From positions 446,501 to 510,500 of the forward strand of contig NC_059558.1 of NCBI RefSeq assembly GCF_905220415.1: a DNA stretch of 64,000 bases. Direction: 5' to 3'. Position 1 is the first letter of the stretch. Each line of letters starts with the position of its first letter. The notes under the pieces were generated by a model. It was not told the origin of the DNA. It saw nothing but the letters and a program-made list of their open reading frames with translations, and made no database searches. Position numbers and translations under genes: made by a program. Of this stretch, positions 54,105-64,000 are shown piece by piece. This DNA comes from Colias croceus (lineage: Eukaryota; Arthropoda; Insecta; Lepidoptera; Pieridae).

Positions 54105-54208
54105 GAAGTAGTTGGAATCACGATTTTATTTGCATATCTTACATATAATAATTTATCATAACATTGTCTACTCTACGCCGACTCCACTCCCGAAGTACGC
54201 CAAGAGAC
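54105..54208 (-). other. COX4: COX4 3'UTR exon
   Basis: On the minus strand a clear acceptor (ttatttcag) at 54209-54211 opens this exon. AATAAA stands at 54130-54125. The last coding exon runs six nt past the stop position start (TAA ACT) into a donor gtgagt at 55030, so the intron lies within the 3'UTR. The exon end near 54105 is an estimate. Confidence 0.6.
54125..54130 (-). terminator. Polyadenylation signal of COX4
   Basis: AATAAA on the minus strand, about 80 nt into the terminal 3'UTR exon. Confidence 0.6.
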
Positions 54209-54859
54209 CTGAAATAAATAAAATAATTAGAACAAACATACAAAAAAATAGATGTTAAATTTATTACATTATTTGTAATTGTATAATGACAAATGTTTAA
54301 TTCTGTAATTTATTAAGTTAAGTTTGTGGTGGTGTTATATTATAAGGTGTAATCATTTTTCTTTTCTAAAAATATTTTTTTTTAAGTTTAAACAATCTGG
54401 CTATTTTATTACTATCCCACTTCTATATTAAGATTTTTAGAATTCAAATAATACACCATGTAAAACGAGTACCTATTTTTCATCCTTTTCACCGATTTCA
54501 AAAAGGGAGGAGATTTACAATTCAACCATTTTTTTTTTTTGTTTACTTTGTTACCTTTGAACTTTTGACTGGGTGAACCGATTTTGATAATTCTTAAATC
54601 AATTAATATTCTTTGTTTTGACTATTTTAGGACAATTTTTAGTTTTTTGTTAAAAAGCAATTATAATATTTAAAATCATCTAGTTCTCCACTAAACTATT
54701 TAATATTATACACTTTACACTAAAATAATAAAAGTTTTTCTTGTATTTATGAGATATTAATTATGTAACATAAATAGTGGTTGAAAATTGGTTAATTTAT
54801 ATTTTTCGTTCAAACATGTTTTTCCTATTTAGAGCTAGTTTTAAATAAATGCCTTTGTT

Positions 54860-54991
54860 GAAGTGAAACTTCTTTAGGCGGATCGAGAGTAAAATTTCTA
54901 GGTCGCATCATGACGCTTCGTACTCCATGGAGTAAGGCGACGATTTTGGTATCTTTGAATCTTGAAGAAGTTTACTTCTGACACATGTGCT
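54860..54991 (-). repeat. TIR repeat, GAAGTGAAACTTC family (copy 4)
   Basis: Minus-strand copy: the cacatgtgtcagaag-like start is at 54991 and gaagtttcacttc ends at 54860. It shares attcaaagata and aaaatcgtcgcc with the copy at 48754. It lies in the COX4 3'UTR intron. Confidence 0.65.
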
Positions 54992-55033
54992 CCACAACAC
55001 TTATTTAAACTATAATTAGTAAATACTCACAGT

Positions 55034-57652
55034 TTACTTCCAGCGGTTGTTTTCGTAGTCCCACTTGGAGGCGAGTCCATCGATGGGGTTCACCTTGAGG
55101 TCCAACATACGCTTCAGCTGGGCCTTCTGGGCCTCCTCGCTGAATGACTCTGGGAGCGGACTGTATACTGGAAACGAAAATATTAATTAGGAATATGAGA
55201 CGGGATAAATAGTTCATTTGTATGGATATGTGAGGTGAATACTTATGTATCCTACAAATATTATAACTGCGAAAGTTTACTCTTTCAATTACTACTTAAC
55301 CAATTACAATGAAATTTATTATGTAGGTAGCTGGAGACCCTGACTAAGACATAGGCTAGGTATTTTTTGACCCGGTAATCCCACAGGAACAAGAACTATA
55401 CGGGTTTTTCTTTGAAAGTAGTTATTTAATATTTAAATATTCAAGCACTTAATTAATGGGTCAACAATGACTGAGGGGTCACGTTTCGTTTCGTTAACGT
55501 ACGGCAAAAGACGCGAAAATAGTTGCAGCGGCCCTTGAAATACTGAAACTCGGCATTTGTCGGACAGAAGGACGCCCGTTAGCAAGCCTTCTTCATTCGA
55601 CTATTTACTCACAAAACAACTTAACAGCACTATAGATCCACAGAAAGTGGAGCACAACCTTCCTTCTATCAAATTACTTACTAAAACACTTTCTTCTAAG
55701 AAGGCACTCACTAACCAATTTATTCACTAAACTAACTCAGTAAACAACTTAATTTTGAATTCACACACTAACCAACTTTCTTCTTTAAACACCAACTCAC
55801 CGAACAACTTAACAGCCATATAGATCCACAATGACAGTGACGCAGCACACAGAGCCCAGCCCACAGCTGCTTTCCACTGGCCTGTTGGTGCTTGGAACTC
55901 GGCAAAGGTCTGGCAGAAGGACGACCGGTAGAGGGCTTTCTTCTCTTCGATGGTCAGCTTGCGCCAGTCTCCCTTTTCCTTTTCACGGAGGACCTGTAAT
56001 TGAATAAATAAGATATGATGAGTCAAACTACTGTCTCATTGTACAAATAAATTTTTCATAGAAATTATTTACTACTTGAATCGTTAAGTATTCTGAAATT
56101 GGCACAGGTACAGTTTAAAGATCTCAAGTTTTGGTTATAAAAAATCTATCGCTTTTTGCCATCCCTATGTTTTTTGCTGTTTGTCCATCCCTATGTAACT
56201 ATGTGTACATAAATCTTTGGACGCAGCGAATTTGCAAGCGTTTTTTTAAACAGATTAAATATATAAAAATTAAAATTGAAAATATATTAAAATTGAAGAT
56301 TCAATCATGACAAAAGTTATATACAAATACAATTTGTTACATTTTAGACAAAACACGCGAAACCTAGTCTGCAATGAGATTTAAGATGAAAAATTATAAA
56401 ATAAGTAGTTACCTTAATGTCAGGGGTGTCAGCCTGGAACCTGACAGCGGGGAGGGGGTAGTCAGGCCTGTCCACATAGTTGGGCTGGCCGTTGAAGCCG
56501 TAGCCTACCCACTCGCGGTTACCGATCTGGAAGTTAATTTTTTAGCTTAATAGACAAATATATTAAAAAGTGTAAATAATATTATTCATTTCTAAAAACC
56601 AGTCACGTTATGTAAATAATATAATAAAAAAATAAGCGACACATGTTTTAAGATCTACATTTCTCTTTGTAGAAATAAGTGTTTATACATGTCTCTATAA
56701 TAATAATTGACATATATTTACGAATAAGACAATTTAACACTTGAATATTTCTTGCTAGATTTCCACCCGCGGCTTCGCCCGCGTTTTCAAAGAAAAACAA
56801 GCATAGTTCCCGTTCCTGTGGGATTTCTGGGATAAAAATGTCTTATTCTGGGTAATCCGCTACCTGCATACCAAATTTCATTGGTTCAGTAGTATTAGCA
56901 TGAAAGAGTAACAAACATCCATCCATCCATTCTCACAAACTTTTACATATATAATATTATAGTAGGGGAGCCCAGGATGCTAAATGTGGATTTACTCGAG
57001 CGTCACGGGAACCTATTAGAATTGGTAGATTAGACCATAGCGAGAAAAAAAGGTCCTATAATGTTTTCACTTTTAGCGGTGGGGAAGGGTTTTTTGATTT
57101 TTTTTTAATTTAAAAAAAAAAAAAATTGGCTTGGAAATACTCAAGCGCGTTAGATATTGATATTTTGCATGCTCCAGGACGTCACTGAAAAATAGTATAC
57201 GTTAATCTGACGATTTAAGTGGCGATTTAATCGCTATGAAGAAAGGGTAAAAAATTAAAGTAATATTATTCGAGCGCGTCAGATTAATATATGGGGGGGT
57301 TAATTACAATATAAGAAGTCCCCATTTCGCTAATCTGACGATTCGAGCTCAACCTTAGGGAATTATGGATTATTCAAATTTTCCAGCGGGGCCCCTGAGC
57401 GCACCCACCAACCATAACTGCTCATATTGACTAGAGGTACTAATGAATAGCTAAGGTACCGTCCCTTATAGTAATCTGACGCGCTCAAGTAAATCCCAAA
57501 ATCCCCTCTTGGGCTCCCCTACTATTAGTAGTAGATGTTCACTACAAATTACGCTAATCAAAGCTTACCTTAGACAATTCACTGACAGACCGTGTGCCAA
57601 CTGGAACACGGATAGCGTCTATGATCGCTCTGCGCAACAGGAGATTGGCCAT
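55034..57652 (-). CDS. COX4: Cytochrome c oxidase subunit 4, nuclear-encoded mitochondrial
   Basis: Four coding exons on the minus strand: 57652-57569 (ATG), 56526-56413, 55993-55801 and 55167-55034 (TAA). All are GT-AG and the sum is 525 nt, 174 residues, the usual length of insect COX4. The N-terminus MANLLLRRAI is an Arg-rich amphipathic mitochondrial presequence. Then follow IGNREWVGYGFNG, YVDRPDYPLPAVRF, the invariant-looking LREKEKGDWRKLTIEEKKAL, SFCQTFAEF, a single TM (about 100-120) and LKVNPIDGLASKWDYENN near the end. The protein is a structural and regulatory subunit of complex IV in the inner membrane; the TM and matrix arm fit that. Introns are short apart from the repeat-bearing ones. 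Confidence 0.96.
55250..55421 (+). repeat. Helitron-like repeat, atgcgaaag family, decayed
   Basis: TCCTACAAATATTATAACTG start, accaattacaatgaaattta block, and a cccacaggaacaagaacta block. The 3' hairpin and CTAG are lost. It lies in the last COX4 coding intron. Confidence 0.5.
55524..55665 (-). pseudogene. Decayed copies of parts of COX4 exon 3 inside the intron
   Basis: Minus-strand 55590-55524 reads KAC*RASFCPTNAEFQ against KALYRSSFCQTFAEFQ of the real exon. Minus-strand 55660-55606 reads LWIYSAVKLF followed by a gtgag donor, against LWIYMAVKLF|gtgag. The fragments stand in the order opposite to the exon, so they come from at least two tandem copies. A third scrap (actcagtaaacaacttaa, about 55733) resembles the exon's donor end. 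An in-frame stop shows the copies are dead. Confidence 0.75.
56755..56961 (-). repeat. Helitron-like repeat, atgcgaaag family
   Basis: CTAG is at 56755-56758 followed by cacccgcggcttcgcccgcg. Its 5' end on the minus strand merges into the TIR element at 56962. Confidence 0.6.
56962..57522. repeat. 561-bp TIR element, gtaggggagccca ends, TA target
   Basis: Left gtaggggagccca and right tgggctcccctac are perfect inverses over 13 bp. The similarity continues inward (gatttact(c/t)gagcg). TA flanks both sides (56960-56961 and 57523-57524). atctgacg and gagcgcgtcaga motifs repeat inside. No transposase; a mariner-type MITE is the best guess. It lies in COX4 intron 1. Confidence 0.75.
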
Positions 57653-57797
57653 TTTGCTGCAAATTATATTATTTATTTTAAACATTTTGTTTTTACTAAT
57701 TTTATGTACTTTGTTTTATGCACAAACATCTGGCCTAAAACTACAAACATCTTAACATAAAAATAATTTTTCCCTTCATCTACCTACCCTAGACTTA

Positions 57798-57992
57798 TCT
57801 ATACTAATATTATAAAGCTGAAGAGTTTGTTTGTTTATTTGAACGCGCTAATCTCGGCAACTACTGGTCGGATTTTACAAATTCTTTCGGTGTTAGATAG
57901 CCCATTTATCGAGGAAGGTTACAGGCTATATATCATCATGCTATGGCTAACAGGAGTGGAGCTATGGGGGTGAAACCGCGTGGAGCGGCTAG
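57798..57992 (+). repeat. Helitron-like repeat, ctgaag family
   Basis: Complete copy from TCTATACTAATATTATAAAG to ggggtgaaaccgcgtggagcgg CTAG^T, in the 5'UTR intron of COX4. Confidence 0.65.
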
Positions 57993-59096
57993 TATAAGAT
58001 AAAGAAAATCCCAAAAATATGAATAAAAAATTCATAATTTTAATGCTTTGTTGCTGTTCTTCTAAACATTATTAAAATCTGATAGTTGGTACTTTATGCA
58101 ACTTAGTAACTAGGTATCTTTTAATATTGATATTTTTATAATTAGCAATCAAAACTGCATACTCTATTGTGTCTACTCAATCTTTGAGGAAAATGTTATT
58201 CATAACTCCAAGTATACTGTTAAATTGATGATGAATTTAACGATAATACCAATCCAATTTGATTTTTTTTTTTAATATTTTTGTGACGTTAAAGCTCCAT
58301 ATTTATTAGATAGTTACTTGTATTTAGTTAAATATTCAATATGATAAGATTTCAATATGGTATCTCTATCTTGACCCATTTATACAAATTGTTTGTATTC
58401 TTTTTAATCTCATAATATTATTTTAATTTCCTTATTTCAAATGTAATTTAAGGAACAAAGTTCCATAATGCACCTTTCAATACAGTGAGAAACAATGAAA
58501 AGAAATAATACCTGAATCATTTTGTTGTCATTTCTCTTGCAACGGCAAGATCTGATTGTTTATAATAAATGTTTTCTAGTAACCTATTCAGCATTTCTGT
58601 GTTAAATAATTACATTATTTTGTGATCTCCATACCATAAATACTAAAATTACAAATAGCTCTTGGATGAAGTTAATATCTTTGTTATCAGATTTTTTATT
58701 AATTTATTTCTTGAATCTATGACTCAAGCTTAAAAAAGTAATGAAATATATAAATAGTTTATTGGGACATCAATTATATCATCAATATTAGGTATTACAT
58801 TATGCTTATTTTCGTAATACGTTATATTCTCCCTTCTATAACGGAGTTGCAGCACAAATTATAGGTGTTCCAAAGGTGTTATTGATAAGATTGAATAGGT
58901 TATGGCAATCGAACGAGTTACATAATAACAAAAAAATTCTTGAAATACTTCCTTTAATCTCTAAATGCATTTAAAGTAAGCATTATTATGTTTTATTGCA
59001 GTAATTAACTGTGTATTTTTGTTTAAATTATGAGAATATGGTGTTTTGAAATAAAGATTCCAATTTCAAACCTGCGTGTTCGAAAACAAAACTTAC
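57993..59096. other. 5'UTR intron of COX4, no other feature
   Basis: AT-rich. The translation start exon (57652) is preceded on the minus strand by an acceptor-like tttgcag four nt before ATG, which implies an upstream non-coding exon beyond this stretch. Confidence 0.45.
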
Positions 59097-59290
59097 CTGA
59101 TAGCACTTACACACTATTGTTTAGATAATTTTGATTGCAAGAAGCACATAAAAATAACTTCACTACATAAAATATTTTCTACTGCATTGAAATAATTACC
59201 TTTTGTGATTCGGTTTTCTTCAGCAAGAACTTTACCCGTAATACCACCCGTCACTGAAAATCTTGGAAACCAGCGCCCTCTAGTGTTGAT
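59097..59290 (-). promoter_or_regulatory. Probable COX4 5'UTR exon(s) and promoter region
   Basis: On the minus strand ctatcag|gtaagt gives a strong donor at 59097, and acaaaag|gtaatt gives another near 59200; either could end a 5'UTR exon spliced to 57652. A cagcgccctctagtg motif at 59271-59285 resembles a CTCF site. The end of the neighbouring protease homologue CDS is only about 220 bp further right. Confidence 0.4.
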
Positions 59291-59508
59291 GTCGACTAAT
59301 CAATACTTGACAGTATTTCGTTTCACGGTAAGTTTATTTTTATGCACATTATTATTTTGTTTTATATCTCTAAGTTTTCAACCTACTATTTAAATACGAT
59401 ATTATTTTTTTAAATGGAACCATTTCTCCAAACATACAAGTACATATTATTAAAATGAGATAATTTCCAGCAAATATTAATCAACAAAATTAATTATTTT
59501 CTAAATAC

Positions 59509-62500
59509 TTATTGAAATGTAAACACCGTAAGTATGTAGAAGCAAAAAAATAAAACACGAATATACTTTACACCTTTCATCATTTTATTTTTTACTTCAG
59601 TTTCTATTACATCAGATAACAATCCGTACAATTCGTTTTCAGGCAATATTCTGTATTGTGTCTCTTTACCCTTTGCTCTTGTCATATCCTCAAATTTATC
59701 GTCTACATCTGGTATACTTAGACCTTCTTCATCATCAACAATATCAGTGTTACGATTTTTCTCATCATCTGATAAATATAAAAATGTTACTACTGATTCG
59801 TTCTTTTCTTTAGTATCTCTTTCTATCGTGACACGTGGAGTTACGTTAACTTCTTCTTGAATAATCTTTTTCAAATCTACATTTTTCATAAATTTCACAA
59901 TATCGCTCTCTACCGGTTCTTTTGACTCAGAATTTTCACTATCCATAGCCATTGTGGTGAATTCATTATCTTCTAGTTCAGGCATTTTAGTGACAAATTC
60001 AACCGCTTCAATGCTTTCTTCACTCGTTTCTTTTTTAATTTCATTCTGTTTTTCAATTTCTACTTGTTTTTCAGTAGTAGTTTCTTTCTTTTCTTCCCTT
60101 AAATTATTTTGATACTCTCTAATTTCTTTGCTGTCGAACATAGTTGATAAAAATTCCCTAAAAAGATCATCATCCAGCATTCTCAATGCTTTATCTATTT
60201 CAAATATTGACATTGGCTTCATAGTTTTGCCAGTGAAGGGTTCTATCTTGAAGGTAGTTGGTTTCGGAGGTTTAGTAGGGATCATTGCTTTCAATAAATC
60301 GAAATCAGACTCTGGTGTTGTTCGTTTCAGCGACGAAGGAACTGGCTGTAAATATAAGTAAATTTAAATTTTCATCAAGTTCTCGCTAGAGGAAGTATAA
60401 TAATATTTCTGCTGTAATTAGTTAGCTAAGACACATTTCATGACATGTTAGTCGTTATTGATTGTATAAAAGGACTTTTCGCAAAGAATAGTTCGAAAAA
60501 TACCTTCTCCATAATATCCTCTATCCAGTCAGTATAGTAGCCGAGCTTAGTAAAAACAGTTGGAGCATCTGGAGTTCCACAAGTGGGTGATCCAAAACTG
60601 ACTACACCCATCAGCTTGCCATCAACCACGCCTGGACCTCCTACATCCCGCTAAAATGTTCGAAATTAGTTGTAGCATAAAAGAGTTACTTACTATGGAT
60701 ACATGCTGAGTGAAATGGTTATCATTCGGTTAGTGCCTAAATAGCTACAGAATATCATATGATCCACGTCAGTATGTGGTATGTAAGTATTTTTGTAAAT
60801 ATTCGACTTGTATTTTAGAAATTTTGCCATACTTAAAGAAAAAACTTTAAAATAAAACAATAAACAATAATAACAATAACATATAACATTAAACTTTGAA
60901 CTCGGAAGATATATATTTTTTTAAATATAACATACGTTGCAGGCACCTCCACCCTTTGATAAGAAACCCGCACAAAAATGTTTATTCGTGACAAATTCCC
61001 TGAAAAAAAATATTTAATAATATCATCACACAGTATAAGAGCCAGAATCTATAAGTAACACAGTAGGTACATTTATGTCTATGTAATTTCGAAATAAACT
61101 TATTATGTGATATTTCTTCTATGCCTATAGAACAAAATAATATGATAATGCTCAATACTCACTTTGTATAAACATCTTGGCAATCCTGTCTGGGATAGAT
61201 ATCGAGCATTGCAAATGACAAAATATTCTTCCAGGGATCAAAAATAATACCACTTCTCTGAAAGGCAAAGAGTAAAATGAAACGTATTACACTTTCAAGG
61301 TGAATCAAATATATTACCTATATATATACTATCAATCAATATTTTAAAGCTGGCTATGTAGGTTTTCATATCTTTTTAATGAAATAATTTTGATTTGAAT
61401 AAAAATGTTAAGACACAGTTTACTATTGTAAAATGTAAATTATAGGTACCTACACCCCACCATTATCTAAAACAACGGTAAAATGTTATACCTTATTTTT
61501 TTATGAAAATGTTGGTCTTTATTGGAATGGCATTCTAATTAATATAACATTGGATAATTATCGATACCAATTTAACTTACACCCTTCGCTCCCCACCCTA
61601 AGATCGTAACGCCAGGAGTAGTCAACGGTAAATTCCAAGGGTTTCTATCAAAATCGATTCTCTTGACCCTCTTGACCTTTCTACTGAATTTTAAGTGTCT
61701 AGAAAGGCGTAAGATGCAGAGATTGTTCCTTAAAGTCTTCGGATCGTATCCGGGATGGAAATATACTTCCAAAACGGATATAACCTCACCACCACCACTG
61801 TAGAATGAACTGCCAACTCTGACAGAGAGAAAAGCTGGATTTTCACGAAATAGGCGATTGTTGTATGCCCTGAAATAAGCAAATTATTGAACATACAACA
61901 TTTATAAAGAAAATTTCAATGTAGGCCATAAACTAAACATTATAGAAATAGAAATAGAAAGCGTTTTATTTGCCACCATGTTAAAAATTATAAATCTGTA
62001 TAAATGGCTCTGTGGCTAGAAGTCAAGTAAAATATAAGGAACCATAAATCGCCATTAGTTCCATTGAAACTGAACATCTTACTAGAATTAACTCAATCAT
62101 ATCACAAGATATGTATACCGTGTATACAATAATGTTTAGAAGCTATCTCACAGTTGCAAACACGAAGAAGCCGTGATGATGAGGTCTGACTTGATGATAG
62201 ATCCAGCACAGTGGAAACTGTTGAAGATATGAACACTGGCCATGAAAGGGAAGTATTTGATCTTGGTCCGCTCTCCTTTGTAGATACGACGACCGCTCGG
62301 TTCTGAAAAATAAATTAAAAGACGTAATAACCCTGATACATAAGGACAAAAATATACCTACAGTATCTAGTTACTCAATATATTATAAAGACGAAAAGTA
62401 ATACAAACCCCAAAACTCATTATCACTTGTAATAACATTATCATCTACTTTATCCACATTTTCATCTGTAGAAGTTTTATTTTCAGCCTTTATATTCTTT

Positions 62501-62976
62501 AAACGCTCTAAGACTTTCGTATTAATATTAACATAAAAATTTGCTCCTGCATATGCATCTCTTAATTTCTTTAAGTTCTCTATAAATATTTCAATATATT
62601 TATCGATAATAATATCTTCAGCAGTATACATTTTATCTTCATTGATCATTTCATTTATTATAGCTATAAAATCTGTGCTATTATAATACGTGGTTTTATG
62701 TTCAAATTTAACTTTGGTCAGTTCTTGTATGTATTTCAAGTTATCATCATCACGGAGAGACTGGGTTACAAAATACTTATGCATTGTAGAATATTGCTTC
62801 AGTTTTGTGTTATTATTTGAACCTTTTAAGTGTAATGTGTAAAATATCTTATTGACCGTGTTCCGAATTGTGTCTTCAGCGTTTTTGATCATGTTATCTT
62901 CCCTCGGCAATTGTTCTAGACCATCTGCTTTTAGAAAAATCATCGAGATGAAAATAATTCTTTCACTTACATACAT
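59509..62976 (-). CDS. Serine protease homologue with N- and C-terminal extensions
   Basis: Seven exons on the minus strand: 62976-62409, 62302-62152, 61869-61581, 61257-61163, 60999-60936, 60650-60504 and 60345-59509 (TAA). All are GT-AG with matching phases: 2151 nt, 716 aa. Residues 1-20 form a signal peptide (MYVSERIIFISMIFLKADG). About 21-189 form a mostly helical, Asn/Lys/Asp-rich extension. About 190-438 form a trypsin-like (S1) domain. All three triad positions are changed: His to Ser236 (TASSC), Asp to Asn289 (NNLCILRL), Ser to Val392 (RDVGGPG). The activation site is RRIYKG rather than RIVGG. Residues 439-716 are an acidic/Lys-rich tail with a hydrophobic end. A possible donor aaag|gtgtaaag at 59574 could replace the last 20 or so residues. 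Secreted pseudoprotease; its role is unknown. The first ATG is used; an upstream TTG frame is not. Confidence 0.85.
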
Positions 62977-63171
62977 TTTTCCAATTTTTATGTATTTGTT
63001 TCTATTATAACACTTTTGAAGTTGTGAAATGTGAATAAAGAGCAATTTTAAACTTATGGTTTGTTTTATTGTTTTTCAATATGAAACAATTTTATTGCAT
63101 CATATTTATTCAAAAATTCATCACTTCAAATTTTGCTCTCTAAAATAGTAGGTATCAATATTGCTTGTGCA
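62977..63171. promoter_or_regulatory. Shared divergent promoter of two protease homologues
   Basis: Only 195 bp separate the two ATGs. Each gene has a similar AT-rich leader: aaaattgctcttta on the minus side and aaattttgctctctaaa on the plus side, each 40-70 nt before its ATG. This suggests that the promoter was part of the inverted duplication. No TATA box is convincing. Confidence 0.55.
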
Positions 63172-64000
63172 ATGACAACTGAGGGATTTGCGTTAATTGT
63201 TTTTGTATTCTTGATTCAATATAATTGTTCGACTCATTCAAAAACCATTACACGAACTAGCAAACAAAACATATTCTTTGAAACGAACCAAAACACACAA
63301 AGAGTCATCAATAATCTCTTTTCTTTAGTAAGGCTCGATAATGCATTTAAAGAATCTCAAAAAGTACAAACATTATTAGCCATTCATTATAAATTACGAA
63401 ATGCATCAGAAAAGATAAGTGATATTTTTAAAGAAATCCATAATCGAAGTAATTTGAGCATCATAGATAGACATGTATTTAACGTAGTTGAGAATTTTGC
63501 TGATGTAAATAATAATGGAAACAATTTAGAGAGTAAAGATTTTATTTCGCATGTAGTAAACGTGATCTTTGAAAACCTTATGACTAATCCTATGGAAAAT
63601 ATAAAAGATGTAATGGGCAGAATTGTTTACAATGCAATAAATAGAGATAGTTTCGAAGAAATAATTGATGATTTAGGTGATAATTCTGACGTGGATACAA
63701 TTATGTCAGCAGTTGCTATTCAAGAAGTTTTAGATCATTTAAGAAATGTTTCTGATGCTACAAGTGAGACATCAAGTGGAAATGAAGTATTCAATAAAAA
63801 TGATAGTATCAATTCAAGACGTAACTTCGATGATTTTGACTTGGATACTTGGCGTAAGTAGAAATTGAAAAAAAATAATGTTTCTTTTAAATCTTTAAAA
63901 AGAGTTTGCATGATAACTGTTACAGAACCACTAGATGAAGAATATCGAAATACGAGAAGAATATTCAATGGAAGACCAACTAGTATAGACGATTATCCGT
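63172..64000 (+). CDS. Serine protease homologue paralogue (3' partial)
   Basis: Exon 1 is 63172-63853 (phase 1 donor tggc|gtaagt) and exon 2 starts at 63926 and runs off the window. Residues 1-23 form a signal peptide (MTTEGFALIVFVFLIQYNC). About 24-225 form a helical, Asn/Asp-rich extension with several N-glycosylation sites (NCS, NAS, NRS, NLS, NVS). After the junction the chain reads W-QP, then RRIFNGRPTSIDDYP, matching the start of an S1 domain and aligned with W-EP ... RRIYKG of the divergent neighbour. The intron sits at the same residue in the same phase. Whether its catalytic residues survive cannot be seen here. The in-frame TTG region before 63172 is 5'UTR. Confidence 0.8.

Noticed and set aside
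54160..54208. Coding-like stretch GLLAYFGSGVGVE then stop after a good acceptor
   Set aside because: The preceding COX4 exon already ends in TAA six nt before its donor region, so this exon is 3'UTR; the peptide is fortuitous.
62977..63045. Upstream in-frame start of the left protease homologue
   Set aside because: Again a TTG; the ATG at 62976 gives a signal peptide and a layout parallel to its partner.
63133..63171. Upstream in-frame start of the right protease homologue
   Set aside because: The codon is TTG; the first ATG (63172) directly gives a good signal peptide.

Overview
This is nuclear DNA from an insect, almost certainly a moth or butterfly (Lepidoptera). The evidence is AT-rich, intron-rich DNA carrying GT-AG spliced genes, many short Helitron-type repeats (5' TC...CTAG 3' ends inserted between A and T), a jockey/CR1-type LINE, and small TIR and foldback elements.

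Layout. Positions 4022-48727 (+) hold 17 coding exons of one very large gene. It encodes a type II membrane protein of the DPP6/DPP10 class (inactive S9B dipeptidyl peptidase, an auxiliary subunit of A-type K+ channels in animals). Its first coding exon(s) lie upstream of the window. The TM exon is separated from the ectodomain exons by a 27.6 kb intron full of repeats, including a LINE with an intact 1129-residue reading frame (26468-29857). The nucleophile Ser is Gly, while the Asp and His of the triad are kept. From about 48.9 to 54.1 kb lies AT-rich intergenic DNA with a tandem array at 53.33-53.60 kb.

Positions 54105-59290 (-) hold the nuclear gene for cytochrome c oxidase subunit 4. It has four coding exons (174 aa), a 3'UTR exon and one or two candidate 5'UTR exons. 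One intron contains decayed copies of parts of its own third coding exon.

Positions 59509-64000 hold a divergently transcribed pair of serine protease homologue genes. The left one (-, 716 aa) looks complete: signal peptide, helical N-terminal extension of about 170 residues, trypsin-like domain with all three catalytic residues replaced (Ser, Asn, Val), and a 278-residue charged tail. The right one (+) runs off the window after its N-terminal extension and the start of the protease-like domain. The ATGs are only 195 bp apart and both genes share the same first-intron position and phase, so they look like an inverted tandem duplication. I regard this pair as the least familiar system in the window.

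All gene models were built by reading splice sites and frames by eye. No database or alignment search was possible.
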